Origin: RYN-230 sp963711705
GTDB taxonomy: Bacteria; Actinomycetota; Actinomycetes; Streptosporangiales; Streptosporangiaceae
Assembly: GCA_963711705.1 (NCBI GenBank)
Contig: CAVQFM010000016.1
Span: 3,150-67,149, forward strand
Reading direction: 5' to 3'
DNA: 64,000 nt
Below the pieces are notes generated by a model. It saw nothing but the letters and a program-made list of their open reading frames with translations, was not told where the DNA came from and did no database searches. Positions 16,602 through 24,986 of the stretch are shown here, piece after piece. The position numbers and the translations under genes are program-made. Numbering within the stretch: position 1 is the stretch's first letter; each line of letters starts with the position of its first letter.

Positions 16602-18602
16602 TCAGGGCATCCCGGGAGATGGCCCGGCCGCCGGGGCTGAAGATCGCTGCGGCCGGGGGCCGGCCGTCCGGTCATTTCCCGGCGCGCTGCCACCCGGCCC
16701 GGCCGGCGGCTTGGCGGGCTGGTGAACCCATACGTAGTAGGTGACGGCGCCGCCGCTGACCGGGATCGACGCGGCCAGCCGGTAGTCGGGATCGGCCCGC
16801 AGCGTGCCCGCCAGCACGTCGTCCAGGCCGGGCGTGACCTGGCCGTCGTAGGCGACGACCCGGAAGTACCCGGCCTTGATCGCGGCTACGTAGCCCGCGT
16901 TTCCGGTCAGGTACTGGCCCTGCCTGGTGTGGTAGCCGATGAAGTAGGTGGAAGTGAACTGATCCGGCTGGGCGTCCCGGTGCTGGCGCAGGTAGTAGAT
17001 GGGGACCTCGTCCACCTCGACCAGGTAGTGCGCATGTGGCCGCAGGTAGTGGGACAGCTGGCTGACGAACGCGGTTGAGCTGGGCCACGCGCTGAACAGG
17101 TCGCCGGCCTGGGTCATGCCGAGCACCAGCGCCGCGCCCCAGATGGCGATGCCGACCTGCGCCCGGCGGAAGTGATCTCCGACGATGCGGGCCAGCCCCA
17201 CCCCGGCGAACGGGGCGGCGAAGAACAGCCCGAAGCCGATGTGCTTCCACAGTGACGTCAGCGTGTGCGTGTGGATCTGGTCGGCCGGGGCCAGCAGCGC
17301 CGTGCCGGTCAGCACGGCGCCCAGGGCGATCCGGCGCAGCCGGCCGCCGGCCGGGGCGATCAGCTCACCCGGCTCGGTGCGCGGCCGGACCGCGTAGGCG
17401 ATGGCCCCGAACACCGCGAGGGCGAACGGCAGCGCGCCCCACTTGACGCTGTCCTGCAGCAGGACCTGCGTCGGCGTGCTGCCCGGGAAGCGTGCCGTGG
17501 TGGTGAACCGGATGCCGGTCAGATACGACTGGCCCCCGAAGTGCAGCGCCGCGGCGAGCAGGCCGGTGATCACCGCGGTGAGGGCGGCCGGCGGGATCAG
17601 CGCCTTGCGCCCGCGGTAGGGCCACGCCGCCAGCGCGCTGAGCAGCACGATGGTCGGCACGAACAGCACCGAGGCGTACTTGGTGGCCACCGCGACCGTG
17701 ACCGGCAGCGCGGCCAGCAGGTAGACCGGCCAGCGGAACGCGGCGGTGCGCACCACGATCCAGGCCGCGATGGCCAGCAGGCACAGCGCGGGCGCGTCGT
17801 AGGTGGCGAGATTGCCCAGGAACAGCGCGGACTCGGTGACCGAGAAGATCACCGTGGCGCACAGGGCGACCCGCTCGTTGAACATGCGCCGGGTCAGGGA
17901 GTACAGCAGCCCGGTGGTGGCCAGCATCGCGAGCAGGCTGATCACGCGCGCGGCTCCCAGCCCGCCGATGCTGTCGGCGGCCGCGCCCAGCACCGGGTAA
18001 AGCACCGGGGCGCCGGAGAAGTAGGTGGCGTAGTTGCCCTGGAGCGCGGCGCCATGCAGCCAGTGCGCGATCTGCAGGTGGCCCGAGTACAGGTAGAGCG
18101 CTTCGTCCTCGAACGCCGTGTTGTGCATCCGCAGCGTCAGCGCCGCCTGCACACACAGGATCGCGAACAGCACGGCCCGGCTCACCCAGGTCCGGCGGCG
18201 GCTCTCGGTGGAGAACTTCAGCGGGCCCGAACTGTGCTTGCCCCGGGGCAGCCGGAGCACCCGGGTCAGCGTCGTCTCACCGGGCCGCTGGTCCACGGGG
18301 TCGATCGGGGCGGAGATGTCGCCGGTGCTGCCCAGCCCGCGCCGGAAGGCAGCCAGCATGACGGTCTCGACCATGTCCGGCCAGTGAAAGGAGCGATCCT
18401 GGGCGGGCGCAGGTGCGGGTCCACCGCCCGGGGCGGGCGGGGGACCGTTGCCCGGGACTGGCCCGGATCCATCGCCCGGGGCGGGCGGGGATCCGCCCGC
18501 TTGGGCAGGCAGGGTCCCGTTGCCCTGGGCTGTCGGATTCCGGTCGCGCCTTACCGGTCCGGGGCGGCCGGGGGGAGCGGAGTTCTGCGGCCGCCTGCTC
18601 AT
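16602..18602 (-). CDS. GT39/PMT-like polytopic glycosyltransferase
   Basis: 666 aa. The first 70 residues are Pro/Gly/Ala-rich repeats. About 10-11 helices follow. The first extracytoplasmic loop has an acidic motif, HNTAFEDEALYLYSGHLQIA, typical of dolichol-phosphate-mannose-type GT-C enzymes. A soluble C-terminal domain of about 120 residues ends the protein. It would transfer a sugar from a polyprenyl-phosphate carrier on the outer face of the membrane. Its ATG overlaps the stop of the GH26 gene (ATGA), making it the third gene of a tightly coupled glycan operon. Confidence 0.8.
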   Translation of the reverse strand: MSRRPQNSAPPGRPGPVRRDRNPTAQGNGTLPAQAGGSPPAPGDGSGPVPGNGPPPAPGGGPAPAPAQDRSFHWPDMVETVMLAAFRRGLGSTGDISAPIDPVDQRPGETTLTRVLRLPRGKHSSGPLKFSTESRRRTWVSRAVLFAILCVQAALTLRMHNTAFEDEALYLYSGHLQIAHWLHGAALQGNYATYFSGAPVLYPVLGAAADSIGGLGAARVISLLAMLATTGLLYSLTRRMFNERVALCATVIFSVTESALFLGNLATYDAPALCLLAIAAWIVVRTAAFRWPVYLLAALPVTVAVATKYASVLFVPTIVLLSALAAWPYRGRKALIPPAALTAVITGLLAAALHFGGQSYLTGIRFTTTARFPGSTPTQVLLQDSVKWGALPFALAVFGAIAYAVRPRTEPGELIAPAGGRLRRIALGAVLTGTALLAPADQIHTHTLTSLWKHIGFGLFFAAPFAGVGLARIVGDHFRRAQVGIAIWGAALVLGMTQAGDLFSAWPSSTAFVSQLSHYLRPHAHYLVEVDEVPIYYLRQHRDAQPDQFTSTYFIGYHTRQGQYLTGNAGYVAAIKAGYFRVVAYDGQVTPGLDDVLAGTLRADPDYRLAASIPVSGGAVTYYVWVHQPAKPPAGPGGSAPGNDRTAGPRPQRSSAPAAGPSPGMP

Positions 18603-19594
18603 TTCCTCGGGTCAACGAGGAGCAGCCGGGCGATGTCACTGGCCATCGCGGCCCGCAGGATCGGCCGCGACTCGACGCGCCAGTCCACGCCGCCCTTGTT
18701 GTAGTCGAACCACATGAAGCCGAGCACGTCGGGATGCTGGGTCACCGTGTCCAGCAGCTGCTTGGCGCAGGCCACCTCGGCCGGCCCGGTCTCGATGGCG
18801 GTCTCCGCGATCAGCACCGGCTTGCTGGTGAACTGCCTGATCTCGTCGATCGTCGGCTGGTACAGCGTGCCGTAGGTCTGCGCCCCGGTGGTCGCGAAAT
18901 ACCCGGTGATGCCGACCCAGTTGACGTAGCGCTTGCCCGGCCACAGCGGCTTGAGCGGGACCTGCGGCACCGGGTTGATGATGTTGGCGTTCCACACCCA
19001 GATGACGTTGGTCGCGCCCACCCTGGCGAACAGGTCGTGGATGTGCCGCCAGGCCGCGACGAACTGGGCCGCGGTGGTGTGCGCGGTCCCCCACGGGTAC
19101 CAGTTGCCGTTCATCTCGTGGCCGAAGCTGAGCGCGATCGGCAGGTTCAGCGTCCGCACCGCCCGGGCGAACTGGGTGATGTAACCGTCCGCGTGGCCGG
19201 TGGCGATGGCCTGGGCGCTGATCCCGAACGGCTCCCAGGCCATGTAGTACAGCGCCCCGTAGGACCACGCGTTCTGCACCGCGGGCGCGTCGAACGTCTG
19301 GCCCCACGGCACGTACTGGCCGACCAGGTTGGGCTTACGGCCGAGGTTGGCCGCGAAGTTGTCCAGCGGGGTCAGCGAGTTCGGTGCGCCGCTGGCCTGG
19401 ATGCCGAGGAACTTCCCCGGCCCTGGGTGCAGCAGCGCGGACACGTTGTACGGCTTGCTGGTCGGCGACGCACTGCCGGTGGGCTGGCTGGCCGCGGTGC
19501 CCATGCCCGCGGGCGGCGTGAACAGGCTGCACCCGGCCAGCATCGCGGTCACCGCGACGGCCGGCAGCACCGCCAGCCTGCCCCCGAGCTTCAC
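18599..19594 (-). CDS. GH26-type beta-mannanase-like lipoprotein
   Basis: 331 aa from the GTG at 19594. The signal ends in a lipobox (AMLAGC) near residue 20. The glycoside hydrolase domain has the GH26 acid/base Glu in ALSFGHEMNGNWYPWG and the nucleophile Glu in KPVLIAETAIETG, with NVIWVWNANI between. GH26 enzymes cut beta-mannans or related beta-glucans. The gene overlaps the GT2 gene upstream (GTGA) and the GT39-like gene downstream (ATGA). It probably trims or releases the polysaccharide made by the GT2, as synthase-linked hydrolases do. That role is inferred. Confidence 0.87.
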   Translation of the reverse strand: MKLGGRLAVLPAVAVTAMLAGCSLFTPPAGMGTAASQPTGSASPTSKPYNVSALLHPGPGKFLGIQASGAPNSLTPLDNFAANLGRKPNLVGQYVPWGQTFDAPAVQNAWSYGALYYMAWEPFGISAQAIATGHADGYITQFARAVRTLNLPIALSFGHEMNGNWYPWGTAHTTAAQFVAAWRHIHDLFARVGATNVIWVWNANIINPVPQVPLKPLWPGKRYVNWVGITGYFATTGAQTYGTLYQPTIDEIRQFTSKPVLIAETAIETGPAEVACAKQLLDTVTQHPDVLGFMWFDYNKGGVDWRVESRPILRAAMASDIARLLLVDPRK

Positions 19595-21216
19595 CCGGCC
19601 GTCCCCGCTCTCGGCTGGATCAGGATGCGGCCCACCACCACGAACTGGAACACCCCCAGCACGAACAGGAGGAAGAAGTTCGCCGGGGTCATCGTCATCA
19701 TCCGCCACAGGGCCAGCCCGGCCCACACCGCCGCGCTGCCGAAGCTCCAGCCGACGAGCCCGATCCAGAAGCGCCGCCTGCCGTCCTGCCGGGTCGCGCC
19801 GGTCCCCGAGGGCTGCCAGCCGCGCAGCCGCCCGCGCAGGATGTCCCACAGCGCGAACACATGCGCCCAGCCCGAGATGAGCCGGACCGACCACGCCTCC
19901 AGCCGGTACGGCGCCCGGTGCCACATCGGGTAGATGACCCCGGCGTAGAACAGCACCGGCACGATGAAGACGAGGTTGCGCAGCAGCAGGGAGCCGGGGA
20001 CGAACACCAGCATGCCGATGGCCAGCGCCGGGGCCACGAAGGTGAACACGGCCGTGTAGACGTAGCCGATGACCCCGGTCAGGTAGCACAGCCGGGTGTA
20101 CAGCGGCAGCTTGGTCTTCCAGAACTTCGGGTCCCGGAGCAGGCTCATCGTGCCCGAGCACCACCGGTACTGCTGATTGAGGAAGGCCAGGATGTTGTCC
20201 GGGCAGTTGCCGGTGGACAGCGCCACCGGCAGGTAGCGCAGCCGCCAGCCCAGCCGGTGCAGATCGAAACCGGTGTGCAGGTCCTCGGAATGCTCGGCCA
20301 GGGACATGCCGCCGTTGCCGGCCAGCGCCGTGCGGCGGTAGACAGCGCAACTGCCCACGCAGATCGCCCCGCCCTTCTTCGCCCTGGCTGTCTGGATGGA
20401 CCGGTAGAACAGCTCCTGGATCGCCCCCGCCCCACGCTCCACCCAGGTCTGCCGGTCCAGCACGTGGAAGAACTGCGGCGTCTGCACGATCCCCACGTCG
20501 GGGAACATGTCCAGGTATGGCAGTGTCTCAGCCAGCACGTCCGGCCGGGGGGCGAAATCGGCATCGAGCAGCAGGATGTACTCGCCGTCAGAGATCTGGA
20601 ACCCGTAGCGCAGGTTCCCGGACTTCTTGAACCAGCCGCGATCCGGGCGGGTGGCGTAGGCGAACCCGAACCGGCGGGCCATCGCCTTGAACCGGGGGTC
20701 GGCCGAGTCGTCCAGCACGTACGGGGTGACCTGTCCCGGGTAGTGGCGGCGCAGCCGGGCCACGTGGGACCAGGCGTTGCGCAGCACCTCGATCGGCTCA
20801 CCGCAGACCGGCAGGAACACGTCCACCGACGGGTACCGCTGGGGCGCCCAGGCGGCCACGATCCGCTTGTGCTCGGCCAGATCGAAGCTGCGGCTCATCC
20901 CGTCCACGATGATCGACAGCAGGAAACACAGCACGCCGAACGCAGCGAACGGGGCGTAAATGAGGAACCAGGGTGAATTTTCCACCATCCGGATCTGGCT
21001 GTAGACCAATGGTGGGAAGCTAAGGGCCGAGCAGAGCGTGAGCACCCAGATGTGCCGCCGGACGTAGGCGTATTTCTCGGTGTCCAGCGGTGGGGTCGGC
21101 AGAACGGGAGGCACGGCCTCGCGCGGCGGTGACGGCGGTGACGGGAGCAGCGAGCGGCGCTTCCGGTGGCGTGGTGCTGTCCTGGAACCCCCCCTCCGTT
21201 CGATGACACCAGCCAT
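19591..21216 (-). CDS. cellulose synthase-like processive glycosyltransferase (GT2)
   Basis: 541 aa from the ATG at 21216, with GGAGGAAGAGGG upstream. Two N-terminal helices are followed by the GT2 domain with the D,D,D,QxxRW signature: TPYVLDDSADPR, YILLLDADFAPRPD, LAEHSEDLHTGFD and FLNQQYRWCSGT. Four or more C-terminal helices form a translocation channel. Such enzymes polymerise a beta-glycan from UDP- or GDP-sugar and export it. No PilZ domain is seen. It leads the GT2-GH26-GT39 operon. Confidence 0.9.
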   Translation of the reverse strand: MAGVIERRGGSRTAPRHRKRRSLLPSPPSPPREAVPPVLPTPPLDTEKYAYVRRHIWVLTLCSALSFPPLVYSQIRMVENSPWFLIYAPFAAFGVLCFLLSIIVDGMSRSFDLAEHKRIVAAWAPQRYPSVDVFLPVCGEPIEVLRNAWSHVARLRRHYPGQVTPYVLDDSADPRFKAMARRFGFAYATRPDRGWFKKSGNLRYGFQISDGEYILLLDADFAPRPDVLAETLPYLDMFPDVGIVQTPQFFHVLDRQTWVERGAGAIQELFYRSIQTARAKKGGAICVGSCAVYRRTALAGNGGMSLAEHSEDLHTGFDLHRLGWRLRYLPVALSTGNCPDNILAFLNQQYRWCSGTMSLLRDPKFWKTKLPLYTRLCYLTGVIGYVYTAVFTFVAPALAIGMLVFVPGSLLLRNLVFIVPVLFYAGVIYPMWHRAPYRLEAWSVRLISGWAHVFALWDILRGRLRGWQPSGTGATRQDGRRRFWIGLVGWSFGSAAVWAGLALWRMMTMTPANFFLLFVLGVFQFVVVGRILIQPRAGTAG

Positions 21217-21525
21217 CGTCGACCCTCTTCCTCCGTCCGGAAGCTCGGCAGCGCCGGGGCATCGCGTACCCGGACGTAAGGAGTGAGCGAAACGAACCGG
21301 GCGGGGCTTCACAGGATTGTAGGGTCCTGGTGTGAACCAGTGAGGGTAAACGCACGTATTGGCGTATCCTGTCCCGACAATGCATGACAACTCAGTAACT
21401 CTCCGTGTTGGCACGTTATTAAGAACTTATTTAGTTCACGGCCAGAGTGTCCCGGATCTGGTTCCCGGCCCCCAGCGAGCCGCCCGACGGCCAGGCTGCC
21501 CCCCCTGAGCGGAGGTCACCGAGTA
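21217..21525. promoter_or_regulatory. divergent promoter region, GT2 operon / epimerase
   Basis: 309 bases, clearly more A/T-rich between 21300 and 21440 than the surroundings. It contains a CTGGT-GTGA-ACCAG dyad (21327-21340) and a minus-strand -10-like TACAAT near 21318. It must hold promoters for both the GT2-GH26-GT39 operon and the epimerase. No coding frame here is convincing. Confidence 0.5.
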
Positions 21526-22932
21526 GTGCGCACCGCGCCCGAGATCGTGTCGATGATGCGTGCGCTCGCACCCCCTGGGCAGCCGGGCCTGGACCAGGCG
21601 ACGATGGACCGCCTCAGCGAGCTGACCCGGGCGCTGCGCGCCGCGGTGCCCAGCGCCGCGGCCGAGTACGCCCGGTTCCAGGCCATCGGCGGCCGGTCGC
21701 TGCCGCTGCCGGGCGCGGCGCTGGACGCCTGGCTGGGCGGCAAGAGCGTGCTGGTCACCGGTGGTACCGGATGCATCGGCGCGCGGCTTCTCCAGCTGCT
21801 GGCCGGCCGCGGCCCGCGTCGCCTGGTCAGCCTGAGCCGGGGTGTGACGGCCCACTGGCCGCGGCTGCCCGCCGCCGAGTACGTCCAGGCCGACATCCGG
21901 GACCGGTGCCGGCTCAACGAGGTCTTCGGCGCGGTCCGCCCCAATGTCGTGTTCCATCTGGCCGCGCAGCGCGACCCCGGGCTGGCCGAGCACGAGGTGC
22001 ACCGCACGGTGACCACGAACGTGCTGGGCACCAAGAATGTGCTCGAGGCCGCGGCCGAGTTCGAGGCCACCCAGGTGATCTGCGCGTCCACCGGCAAGGC
22101 CCTGCGGCCGTACTCGCCCGATGTCTACGCGGCGTCCAAACGGGTGGCCGAATGGCTCATGTCACGCGCGGCCACCGGCAGCCGGACCGTCTACTCGGCC
22201 GCCCGGTTCACTCACGTGGTGGACAACTCGATCGTGCATAGCCGGCTGCTGAACTGGTGCCAGGGCGGGCCGGTGCGGCTGCACGGCGCGGACATCGCGT
22301 TCTACGCCGAGTCCGCCCTCGAGTCGGCCGAGCTGCTGCTGGCCGCGGGACTCGGCGGGCAGCCTGGTGAACTGCGGGTGCACGTCATCACGGATCTCGG
22401 CTGGCCGGTCTCCCTGCTTGGCCTGGCGCTCGGCGTGCTGGAGGGCACCGGATCGGCGGCCCCGGTCTACTTCAGCGGCTACGACCGTGGCTACGAGAGC
22501 GCGCCGTTCCCCGGGCTGTACGACCCGCGCACCGCAGGGGAGGTCAGCCCGCTGCTCAGCGCGTTCGAGGCGGCGGTGGCCCAGCGGATGGCTTGCGTGC
22601 AGGCCGACGCGTTCCCGCTGGCCATCGCGGCCCGGCCGGAACCCGACGAGCAGCTGCTGGCCCTGACCCGGGCCTGCGCGGCCACCGAATCGCCCGCGGT
22701 ACTGCGGGCCGCGCTGGACGATCTGTCCTGGTCCCTGCTGGACGCGACGCTCAGCGAGGTGGCCCGGCCGGTGCTGGCCCGCGCCGCCCAGCTGGCCGCG
22801 CGGCATCAGGCCGCGCTCACCCCGGAGCACCAGCGCCTGCTGGCCGCGCTCAACCGGGTCGCGGACCTCGCGCCACTGGGCGGCGAGGATGGCCACCGGG
22901 GAGCAGGCCAGGGCATCCGCATCTCCTCCTGA
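21526..22932 (+). CDS. NAD-dependent epimerase/dehydratase (polysaccharide biosynthesis type)
   Basis: 468 aa, GTG start with GGAGGT upstream. A 70-residue N-terminal extension precedes a Rossmann fold with KSVLVTGGTGCIGARLLQLL (GxxGxxG), VVFHLAAQRDPGLAE and catalytic YAASKRVAEWLM (YxxxK). This resembles CapD/FlaA1-type UDP-sugar dehydratases or epimerases, though the canonical Ser/Thr-Met-Tyr triad is only partly clear. The last 130 residues are helical and not recognised. Being divergent from the GT2 operon, it may supply or modify its sugar nucleotide. Confidence 0.8.
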   Translation: MRTAPEIVSMMRALAPPGQPGLDQATMDRLSELTRALRAAVPSAAAEYARFQAIGGRSLPLPGAALDAWLGGKSVLVTGGTGCIGARLLQLLAGRGPRRLVSLSRGVTAHWPRLPAAEYVQADIRDRCRLNEVFGAVRPNVVFHLAAQRDPGLAEHEVHRTVTTNVLGTKNVLEAAAEFEATQVICASTGKALRPYSPDVYAASKRVAEWLMSRAATGSRTVYSAARFTHVVDNSIVHSRLLNWCQGGPVRLHGADIAFYAESALESAELLLAAGLGGQPGELRVHVITDLGWPVSLLGLALGVLEGTGSAAPVYFSGYDRGYESAPFPGLYDPRTAGEVSPLLSAFEAAVAQRMACVQADAFPLAIAARPEPDEQLLALTRACAATESPAVLRAALDDLSWSLLDATLSEVARPVLARAAQLAARHQAALTPEHQRLLAALNRVADLAPLGGEDGHRGAGQGIRISS

Positions 22933-23071
22933 CCGGTTGACTGGATCAGGGCCCAGCCGGGCCGCCGGGCCAGCCCGGCAGCACGTGTGCAGTGCAGCCC
23001 ACCCGGCGCAGGGACCCGTCGGCCAGCCAGCGACCAGGTCAGCTGGGTGCTGGCGCCCGCCGTCCAGGCTG

Positions 23072-23103
23072 TTGAAACTTTGTCGATTATATATACAATT
23101 CAA
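23072..23103 (+). promoter_or_regulatory. promoter with internal operator, catabolic operon 1
   Basis: TTGAAA (23072-23077), 16 bases, then TACAAT (23094-23099) make a near-consensus promoter. The 21 bases 23083-23103 recur at 28421-28441 with 19 identities. Within them the quasi-palindrome ATTATATATACAAT (23086-23099) resembles GntR-family sites. Since it covers the spacer and -10 box, repression by occlusion is expected. Confidence 0.75.
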
Positions 23104-23107
23104 CGCT

Positions 23108-23179
23108 ATGACGGCTGGTACGGCTGGTGGCCAGGCGGCCCGTGAGGTGTCCACCTGGGATTCGGTGACGCTGAAGTGA
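23108..23179 (+). CDS. 23-aa leader ORF, probably on a leaderless transcript
   Basis: The ATG at 23108 falls about eight bases after the -10 box, where transcription should begin, so the message may start at or near this codon. The frame encodes a short hydrophilic peptide (MTAGTAGGQAAREVSTWDSV then TLK) and ends in a GTGA overlap with the MmgE/PrpD gene. Translational coupling to that gene is its likely role. Confidence 0.45.
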   Translation: MTAGTAGGQAAREVSTWDSVTLK

Positions 23180-24576
23180 CCACGGCGGAGCTGGCGGACC
23201 GGTATTCCTCCCTGACCTTCGCCGAACTGCCCGGCCCCGTGGTCTCCCGGGTCCACGCGAGCGTGCTCGACATCCTCGGCTGCATGGTCGCCGGGCGGTC
23301 ACTGCCCTCCACCACCATTCTGGCTGGGCTGACCCCGGATCTCGGTGGCTCGGGGCCGAGCACCGCGGTGACCGGTGGCCGGGTCTCGGCCCCGTGGGCC
23401 GGACTGGTCAACGCCACGTCCGCGCACGGCGTCGAGCTGGACGACACGGACAACTCCGCCTCGCTGCACCCAGGCAACGTGGTCATCCCGGCCGCGCTGG
23501 CTGTCGCGCAGGCTGCCGGGGCGGACGGGGCCCGCACGGCGGCTGCGATCGTCGCCGGGTACGACGCGATGATCCGGATCGGCCGGGCGGCCGGGGCGCA
23601 ACGCCAGTACGAGCGCGGATTCCACCCGACGGCCACGTGCGGCGTGTTCGGCGCCGCAGTGGCCGCGGGCTCGCTACTGGATCTGGACGCGGGCCAGCTG
23701 GCCCGGGCCCTCGGGGTGGCGGGCAGCTTCTCGGCCGGCAGCCTCGAGTACATCGCCGGCGGGGCGTGGACCAAGCGCCTGCAGGTGGGCGGGGCGGTCC
23801 AGTCTGGCATCCTGGCCGCGCTGCTGGCCGCGCGCGGCTACCAGGGGCCGCCGACCATCATCGAAGGCCGTTTCGGGTTCCTGCATGGCTACGCCGGGTC
23901 GGCCGCGACTGCCGAGCTGACCCGCGGCCTGGATGAGCCATTCGCGATCATGGGTGTGAGCGTGAAGGCCTTCGCCTGCTGCCGGTACTGCCAGACCCCG
24001 GTGGACGGGCTGTTGCAGCTGATCAGCCGGGACAGTATCGAGCCCGGCATGGTGGAGTCGATAGATGTCGGCCTGGTATCGGCTGGCCACCCGATCGTGG
24101 CCGAGCCGCGGCAGCAGAAGCTCGACCCGCGCAACAGCGTCGATGCCCAGTTCAGCCTGCCGTACTCGATGGCGGTCGCGCTGGCCAGGAGGTCGGCTTC
24201 GCTGCGCGATTTCGATGCGGCCGCCATCGCCGATCCAGCTGTGCGCGGTTTCATGCCGCTGGTCACCGCGCACCATGAGGCCGAACTGGACGCGATGTAC
24301 CCACAGTCCTGGCCCGCCCGGGTGCGTGTGCGGCTCACCGGGGGCAGCCAGGCGGAAATTCTGCTCACGGACTGCGCTGGGGACCCGAGCCGCCCCCTGA
24401 CCTGGGCTCAGCTGCAGGCCAAGTTCCTCGACCTGGCCCGCGGTGCGCTCGGTGAGGACGTGGCCCAGCGGTTGATGGCCGAAGTATCCCGCTTCACCGG
24501 GCTCGGCGATCTCGGTGAGCTGATGGAAATGGTGGCGGCGCCCAGCCCGCTCCCCGCAGAAGTTGGAGGTCCGTGA
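23176..24576 (+). CDS. MmgE/PrpD family protein
   Basis: 466 aa. The helical MmgE/PrpD core has ATSAHGVELDDTDNSASLHP at about residues 76-95, the family's D-D-x-x hallmark, then GFHPTATCGVFGAAVAAG and VKAFACCRYCQTPVDGLLQL. PrpD is 2-methylcitrate dehydratase; related proteins include cis-aconitate decarboxylase and epimerase-like enzymes. With thiolase and CoA-transferase genes around it rather than prpB/prpC, a dehydratase or isomerase for another acid is more likely than the methylcitrate cycle. GTG start, coupled to the leader ORF. Confidence 0.88.
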   Translation: MTTAELADRYSSLTFAELPGPVVSRVHASVLDILGCMVAGRSLPSTTILAGLTPDLGGSGPSTAVTGGRVSAPWAGLVNATSAHGVELDDTDNSASLHPGNVVIPAALAVAQAAGADGARTAAAIVAGYDAMIRIGRAAGAQRQYERGFHPTATCGVFGAAVAAGSLLDLDAGQLARALGVAGSFSAGSLEYIAGGAWTKRLQVGGAVQSGILAALLAARGYQGPPTIIEGRFGFLHGYAGSAATAELTRGLDEPFAIMGVSVKAFACCRYCQTPVDGLLQLISRDSIEPGMVESIDVGLVSAGHPIVAEPRQQKLDPRNSVDAQFSLPYSMAVALARRSASLRDFDAAAIADPAVRGFMPLVTAHHEAELDAMYPQSWPARVRVRLTGGSQAEILLTDCAGDPSRPLTWAQLQAKFLDLARGALGEDVAQRLMAEVSRFTGLGDLGELMEMVAAPSPLPAEVGGP

Positions 24577-24986
24577 TGACCGAGCCGGCCGCACCGGCCC
24601 CGTTCCGGCCGGACGCCCTGGAGATCGACCAGGACCAGGTCCATCTGCTGGGCAGCGTGTGCGCGGCCTGCGGTGCGCACGCGTTCCCGCCCCGGCAGGT
24701 CTGTGCCGTCTGCCGGTTGACGAGCCTGCGCCGGGCCCGGCTGGGCGGTACCGGCCGCCTGTACACCTACGCGATCGTGCGGCAGGCCCCGAAGGAGTTT
24801 CCCACCCCGTACATCATCGGCTATGTCGATCTTGACGAGGGGGTGCGTGTCTTCACCCGGGTGCTGGCTCGCCCGGAGCAGGACCTGCGGCTCGGGATGC
24901 GGGTGTCGCTGCGGCCGGCGCCGCTGCCCAGCGCTTCCGGCGCCCCGACGGTCGCCTACGCCTTTGCCCCGGACGGCGAGGAGTGA
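24576..24986 (+). CDS. Zn-ribbon/OB-fold protein (DUF35, thiolase partner)
   Basis: 136 aa; the start lies in a TGATG overlap with the MmgE gene, after GGAGGT. The N-terminal rubredoxin-like ribbon is SVCAACGAHAFPPRQVCAVC, and the OB fold follows (GTGRLYTYAIVRQAPKEF then YIIGYVDLDEGVRVFTRVL). DUF35 proteins form complexes with SCP-x-type thiolases or MaoC-like hydratases in acyl-CoA degradation. The next gene is such a thiolase and overlaps by four bases, so a two-subunit enzyme is likely. Confidence 0.9.
   Translation: MTEPAAPAPFRPDALEIDQDQVHLLGSVCAACGAHAFPPRQVCAVCRLTSLRRARLGGTGRLYTYAIVRQAPKEFPTPYIIGYVDLDEGVRVFTRVLARPEQDLRLGMRVSLRPAPLPSASGAPTVAYAFAPDGEE

Noticed and set aside
17265..19933. 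Long plus-strand open frames opposite the GT39 and GH26 genes
   Set aside because: They are low-complexity Gly/Arg/Gln shadows; the minus strand encodes the conserved GH26 and GT motifs.
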